The notes beneath the pieces were generated by a model. The model made no database searches, had not been told where the DNA came from, and saw only the letters and a program-made list of their open reading frames with translations. A stretch of DNA of 64,000 nucleotides. Source: an uncultured Oscillospiraceae bacterium (GTDB lineage Bacteria > Bacillota > Clostridia > Oscillospirales > Oscillospiraceae). Position numbers and translations under genes: made by a program. The stretch covers positions 83,897-147,896 of the forward strand of contig CAKTNW010000002.1 of assembly GCA_934589145.1 (NCBI GenBank), written 5' to 3'. Position 1 is the stretch's first letter; each line of letters starts with the position of its first letter. This document shows positions 60,170 to 64,000 of this stretch, one piece after another.

Positions 60170-60604
60170 TTATTGCAGCAGCAGCAGGCTGAACACCAGG
60201 GTGAACAGGGCCACCGTTTCGATAATGCCGATGACGATGAAGTAGTTGGCGGTACCCTTTCCTGTCTCGCCCAGCGCGTCGGCAGAGGCGGCGGCAACCT
60301 TACCCTGGAAGAAGGCGGACAGACCGATGGCCAGGCCCGCGAAGATGCCGGTGAACATGGCCAGCGCCGCGTCACAGCCGCCCTCCACGGCGCTGCGGAT
60401 GAAGTTCATCAGCAAAAAGCCGTAGATGGTCTGGGTCAGCGGTGCGCCGGAGAAGGCCACCATGATGAAGGGAGCGGGCTTGCCGTTGGCGTAGCACTTT
60501 TTCCACGCGCCCACAGAGGCCTGAGCGGCAAAGCCGGAGCCGAACGCGGAGCCCATGGCGGACAGGCCCAGAGCGCAGGCCATACCAATAAATTCGATAC
60601 TCAT
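60170..60604 (-). CDS. V-type ATP synthase subunit K (membrane rotor)
   Basis: 144 aa, four spans formed by two hairpin repeats. Ion-site residues match the Na+-binding rotor of Enterococcus hirae NtpK: Thr57, Gln58 and Tyr61 (LTQTIYGF), Gln100 (FFQGKV) and Glu129 (GIIETVALF). It rotates in the membrane and carries ions, likely Na+. Last gene of the operon, 18 bp after subunit I. Confidence 0.93.
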   Translation of the reverse strand: MSIEFIGMACALGLSAMGSAFGSGFAAQASVGAWKKCYANGKPAPFIMVAFSGAPLTQTIYGFLLMNFIRSAVEGGCDAALAMFTGIFAGLAIGLSAFFQGKVAAASADALGETGKGTANYFIVIGIIETVALFTLVFSLLLLQ

Positions 60605-60622
60605 AATTGATCTCCTATCCGT

Positions 60623-62449
60623 TTATTTTTTGATTTTATCACGTTTTCTGAAGGGATCGTAGGCAATACCGGCCCACTCCATACCCAACTGACCGGAGAA
60701 CTCCAGCAGGTTCAGCCGCACGCCGTGCACCACCACGGACAGCAGGCCCATGACGATGTTCAGCCCGTGGCCGATCAGCAGGATCAGGATGGCGGCGATG
60801 ACCAGCGGGCCCTTGAAGCCGAAGGCCATGTTGTTGAAGCTCTGGGCGATGGCCAGAGATGCCATGCCCACGGCGAACAGCCGGATATAGCTCATGATGT
60901 TGCCGAAGGCGCTGATGGTGTTCAGGAACACCGTGAAGGCGTCGCCAAGGCCCGCCTTCAATCCCTGGGCAAAGGTCTTGTCCGGGGCCATGCCGCCGAA
61001 GCACACCACCAGCAGGAAGCCCGCGATGACCACGCAGGCCACGGGGATCAGGTTCACCTGCTGGCCGATGACCAGATACAGCACCACGAAATACAGCGCG
61101 TCGATGGCGGCCAGCCAGCCCAGATCGGCCACCCAACTGAGGTCATGCTCCTTCAGCTTGCGGCGGATGTTCATCACGCAGGCAAGGGACAGCTGCACCG
61201 TACCCAGAATGAAGCAGAACTTCATGATGGTATTCTGCTGGGTGGTGGTGGAGACGTTGAAGTACGCCGGGTAGTTGGCAAAGGTGGGGATCACCAGCCG
61301 TTTCAGGAAGGGCACCTCCATGGCCTGCTCCAGGCCGAACCATGTGCCGGTCAGGGCGCCCCATAGGATGGTGGCGATGGACAGCACCCACAGGAGCTGC
61401 ACAGCGGTGGAGGCCTTCTTGTTCTTCACCGTCAGCGCCAGCGCCGCCAGCAGGAAGAGGCACCCGTACCCGGCATCGCCGATGATCATGGCGAAGAACA
61501 GGGTAAAGAACCCCAGGAACCAGAAGGAAATGTCGTACTCCCGATAGCCGGGGACGGTGCCCAGAATGTCGAACACCGGGATCATCAGCCGGGTGACCTT
61601 GTTGTACTTCACCTTGGTGGGTACCTTGTCGTCATCGGCGGCGGGATCCTCCATGGCCCACGCCCAGTGGGCCTCGGCGGCGGCCTTCTTGAAGCCGTCC
61701 GCGTCCGCCGCCGGGAGATAGCCGCTGAGCCACACCAGGCCGTCCTGGCTCTGGGACGTGTTGCTGACGGCGGAGTATTCGGCGGCGTTCTGGGTCTTGA
61801 GCATCTGGTCGTGGATGCTGGGCAGATGGGCCGCTGCCTGGGTCAGGAAGGTCTCGCAGTCCGCAAGGCCCTGCGCGCAGTCACGCTGCTCCTGCTCCAG
61901 CTCGTCCAGTCCCTTTTCCGGGATGGGGAACTCCGTGGCGGCGTACCCGGCAGGCAGCGGCGCAAAGGCCGCCAGCGTGGGCATCTTGCCCACCGGAGCC
62001 AGCCGCACGAAGCGGACATCCGGGTCGGCCTCCAGGGCGGCCATGGTCTTTTTGTCGGTGCGGTAGATGTGGATCTCCCAGCCCTGTTCCTTCAATTCCC
62101 GCAGCTCCGCCGGAACGAAGCGGCCCCATTCGGCCAGCTTTTCCGCGGCGGCATGGGCGCTTGTCTGCTGCTCCAGCAGCGCCTTTCTGCGGCTCATGCA
62201 GTCGGACAGCTGCTGATAGAAGGCTTCAAATTCGCTGTCGGACAGCACCGTTGTCTCCTGCGGGGTCTTGGGATACTCCTGCAGCGCCAGCGCCATACGG
62301 GATAACTGGGCGAAGCGCTCTGTATACTGCTGGTCGGCGTCGGCCTTTTCGGCGAAGTGGACGACTCCCAACTCACGGAGCCGATCCAGCAGGGCGGTCT
62401 TTTCCGAGGCGGCCGCCACGATGTGGACCACCTTCATTCTTTCGATCAT
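60623..62449 (-). CDS. V-type ATP synthase subunit I (stator a-subunit)
   Basis: 608 aa. Cytoplasmic coiled-coil N-half (residues 1-310) and a C-half with seven to eight spans; VPGYREYDISFWFLGFFTLF begins the membrane part. The conserved Arg lies in MSYIRLFAVGMASLAIA. It connects the stalk to the membrane and lines the ion path. Its start overlaps the subunit D stop by 4 bp. Confidence 0.93.
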   Translation of the reverse strand: MIERMKVVHIVAAASEKTALLDRLRELGVVHFAEKADADQQYTERFAQLSRMALALQEYPKTPQETTVLSDSEFEAFYQQLSDCMSRRKALLEQQTSAHAAAEKLAEWGRFVPAELRELKEQGWEIHIYRTDKKTMAALEADPDVRFVRLAPVGKMPTLAAFAPLPAGYAATEFPIPEKGLDELEQEQRDCAQGLADCETFLTQAAAHLPSIHDQMLKTQNAAEYSAVSNTSQSQDGLVWLSGYLPAADADGFKKAAAEAHWAWAMEDPAADDDKVPTKVKYNKVTRLMIPVFDILGTVPGYREYDISFWFLGFFTLFFAMIIGDAGYGCLFLLAALALTVKNKKASTAVQLLWVLSIATILWGALTGTWFGLEQAMEVPFLKRLVIPTFANYPAYFNVSTTTQQNTIMKFCFILGTVQLSLACVMNIRRKLKEHDLSWVADLGWLAAIDALYFVVLYLVIGQQVNLIPVACVVIAGFLLVVCFGGMAPDKTFAQGLKAGLGDAFTVFLNTISAFGNIMSYIRLFAVGMASLAIAQSFNNMAFGFKGPLVIAAILILLIGHGLNIVMGLLSVVVHGVRLNLLEFSGQLGMEWAGIAYDPFRKRDKIKK

Positions 62450-63060
62450 CGGCCCACCTCCTGCAGCTTCTTCTTGGCGATCTTGCCCCGCACCACGGCG
62501 GAGGTCTGCTGGTCGCCCAGATAGATGCCGATGCCCCGGATGTTCTCCTTGGCCTCGGGGATCTTCACCTTTTCAAACAGGTTCACCCGCTGGGCTGTGG
62601 AGCGCAGCTCCTGCTCCAGCAGCTCCACCTGGCGGCGCAGCGTCTTTTCCAGCGCGTCCAGCCGGGCGATCTCCCGCAGGCGCACCGCCGCGGTATCCAC
62701 CCACAGGGGATAGTCCGCCACGTCGTATTGGATATCCTCGAAGCTCAGCTCCTGGAACACAGGCACCACCACGCCGGCGATGTTCTCCTCGCCGCATACC
62801 ACATGCCTGGGGCGAACGAGGGTCTCCAGCCGCTTCTCCGCCGGAAAGCTGTCGTTTTCCGCAAACACGGCTACCCAGTCGTCCAGGCCCGCCACGGCGG
62901 CCTGGCGCTGCCGCGCCACCTGCTCCAACTGGACGGTGACCTGCATCACCACAGCCTGCAGCTGCTGCTTTTTCAGCTGCAGCGTGGGGAGATACCGCTG
63001 GAACTGCTTCAGGCGATCCTTCTGCACCTTTAATTCGTTTTTTGTCAGCTTGACAGCCAT
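62446..63060 (-). CDS. V-type ATP synthase subunit D (central stalk)
   Basis: 204 aa, mostly helical. N-terminal LTKNELKVQKDRLKQFQRYL and C-terminal EKTLRRQVELLEQELRSTAQ then RVNLFEK form the coiled-coil axle that turns within A3B3. Starts 10 bp after subunit B. Usual size for the family. Confidence 0.92.
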   Translation of the reverse strand: MAVKLTKNELKVQKDRLKQFQRYLPTLQLKKQQLQAVVMQVTVQLEQVARQRQAAVAGLDDWVAVFAENDSFPAEKRLETLVRPRHVVCGEENIAGVVVPVFQELSFEDIQYDVADYPLWVDTAAVRLREIARLDALEKTLRRQVELLEQELRSTAQRVNLFEKVKIPEAKENIRGIGIYLGDQQTSAVVRGKIAKKKLQEVGR

Positions 63061-63070
63061 AGGCGCCTCC

Positions 63071-64000
63071 TTACTCCGCAGCGGCGCCCTTGGGCCATCT
63101 CTCCTGAATGAGACTGGATTTCAGGCCCGTCTCGTTGGGCTCGAAGCACTGGGCCAGGATCTCCCAGCCCAGATCCAGCGCCTCCTCCAGGGGGATGTTC
63201 ACGCTCAGATCCATCAGCTTCGTCTCGAAGAGGTGGCCGTATTTCAGCAGCTTTTCGTCCCACTCGGACATCATGAAGCCCATGGACTTCTTTTCCAGAC
63301 TCTCCTTATAGGCGCTGTACAGGCGGATCATGCCGTCCATCAGGGCCCGGTGGTCGCTTCTGGTCTTGCCGTTGACGTTCTGCTTCAGGCGGGACAGGGA
63401 GCCGAAGGGCTCGATGTGGCCGTTTTTCAGGTAGTACTGCCCCTCGGTGATATAGCCGGTGTTGTCGGGCACGGGATGGGTCACGTCGTCGCCGGGCATG
63501 GTGGTCACGCCCAGAATGGTGATGGAGCCCGCGTCGCCGAAGTCCACGGCCTTTTCATAGCGGGACGCCAGGCAGCTGTACAGGTCGCCGGGATAGCCGC
63601 GGTTGGAGGGCACCTGCTCCATGGTGATGGCCATCTCCTTCTGGGCGTCGGCGTAGTTGGTCATATCCGTCAGCAGCACCAGCACCCGCTTTCCGGCCAG
63701 AGCGAACTGCTCTGCCACGGCCAGGGCCATATCCGGCACCAGCGTGCACTCCACGGTGGGATCGGAGGCGGTGTGGATGAACATCACCGTGCGGCCCATG
63801 GCGCCGCTCTTCTCCAGCGTGTCCTTGAAGAACAGATAGTCGTCGTATTTCAGACCCATGCCGCCCAGCACGATGATATCCACCTGGGCCTGCATGGCGA
63901 TGCGGGACAGCAGCTGGTTATAGGGCTCGCCGGACACGGAGAAGATGGGCAGCTTCTGGCTCTCCACCAGCGTGTTGAACACGTCGATCATGGGGATGCC
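63071..64000 (-). CDS. V-type ATP synthase subunit B, 5' end missing
   Basis: C-terminal 309 residues of about 460; the reading frame continues past the window edge, and the ATG at 63991 is internal ([12 protein letters not shown]). Features: [57 protein letters not shown] and [20 protein letters not shown], all typical of the regulatory, non-catalytic B subunit. The catalytic A subunit should lie upstream outside the window. Confidence 0.94.
   Translation of the reverse strand, partial: GIPMIDVFNTLVESQKLPIFSVSGEPYNQLLSRIAMQAQVDIIVLGGMGLKYDDYLFFKDTLEKSGAMGRTVMFIHTASDPTVECTLVPDMALAVAEQFALAGKRVLVLLTDMTNYADAQKEMAITMEQVPSNRGYPGDLYSCLASRYEKAVDFGDAGSITILGVTTMPGDDVTHPVPDNTGYITEGQYYLKNGHIEPFGSLSRLKQNVNGKTRSDHRALMDGMIRLYSAYKESLEKKSMGFMMSEWDEKLLKYGHLFETKLMDLSVNIPLEEALDLGWEILAQCFEPNETGLKSSLIQERWPKGAAAE

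Overview
The window looks like chromosomal DNA of a strictly fermentative, spore-forming Clostridia of the high-GC gut type (Oscillospiraceae-like). This is inferred from lipoprotein SBPs and an envelope without outer-membrane genes, a YtvI-type sporulation permease, a V-type ATPase with Na+-binding residues, a type A RNase P RNA, PadR/DUF1700/DUF4097 and BlaR1/BlaI units, and mostly GC-rich third codon positions. No tRNA, rRNA, CRISPR array or complete transposase was seen.

Layout. (1) 1-12.9 kb: a one-strand catabolic cluster of a five-part Liv-type ABC importer, a TIM-barrel isomerase, a small membrane protein, a UxaE-like ketose epimerase, a split transketolase, two iron-type alcohol dehydrogenases and a LacI regulator. 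Base composition changes sharply inside the epimerase gene and again after the first dehydrogenase. (2) 13.0-16.8 kb (- strand): a PAP2 phosphatase overlapping a DUF368 lipid carrier translocase, a small membrane protein, and a two-component system. (3) 16.8-24.9 kb: two decayed gene fragments, then a quinate/shikimate-type operon (OYE-like FeS flavoenzyme, two YdiB-like shikimate dehydrogenases, TIM-barrel enzyme, shikimate kinase, MFS importer) with a divergent LysR gene and a well-placed LysR operator. (4) 25-30 kb: PadR-DUF1700-DUF4097, then peptidase U32, MltG and Tmk. (5) 30.3-32.7 kb: a secreted protein with three long cysteine-containing repeats and a C-terminal dockerin. (6) 32.8-49.6 kb: mostly housekeeping genes: FrhB-like Fe-S protein, QueH, TrkH, MATE, BlaR1/BlaI, YbaK, MurC, CCA transferase, ACT protein, YtvI, EamA, NhaC and a PNPOx-family protein. 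(7) 49.7-54.3 kb: PutP, TetR, a flippase and RNase P RNA. (8) 54.3-57.6 kb: a polar amino acid-type ABC operon whose binding protein is circularly permuted. (9) 57.7-64 kb: PhzF, a small membrane protein, LysR, and the 3' end of a V-ATPase operon (B-D-I-K) that runs off the window.

The points most worth follow-up are the transketolase-based catabolic cluster, the shikimate operon with its putative enone reductase, the circularly permuted binding protein lacking the usual ligand arginine, the dockerin protein with unrecognised repeats, and two families of small inverted-repeat (MITE-like) elements. Functions come from recognising families by eye; no database search was run.
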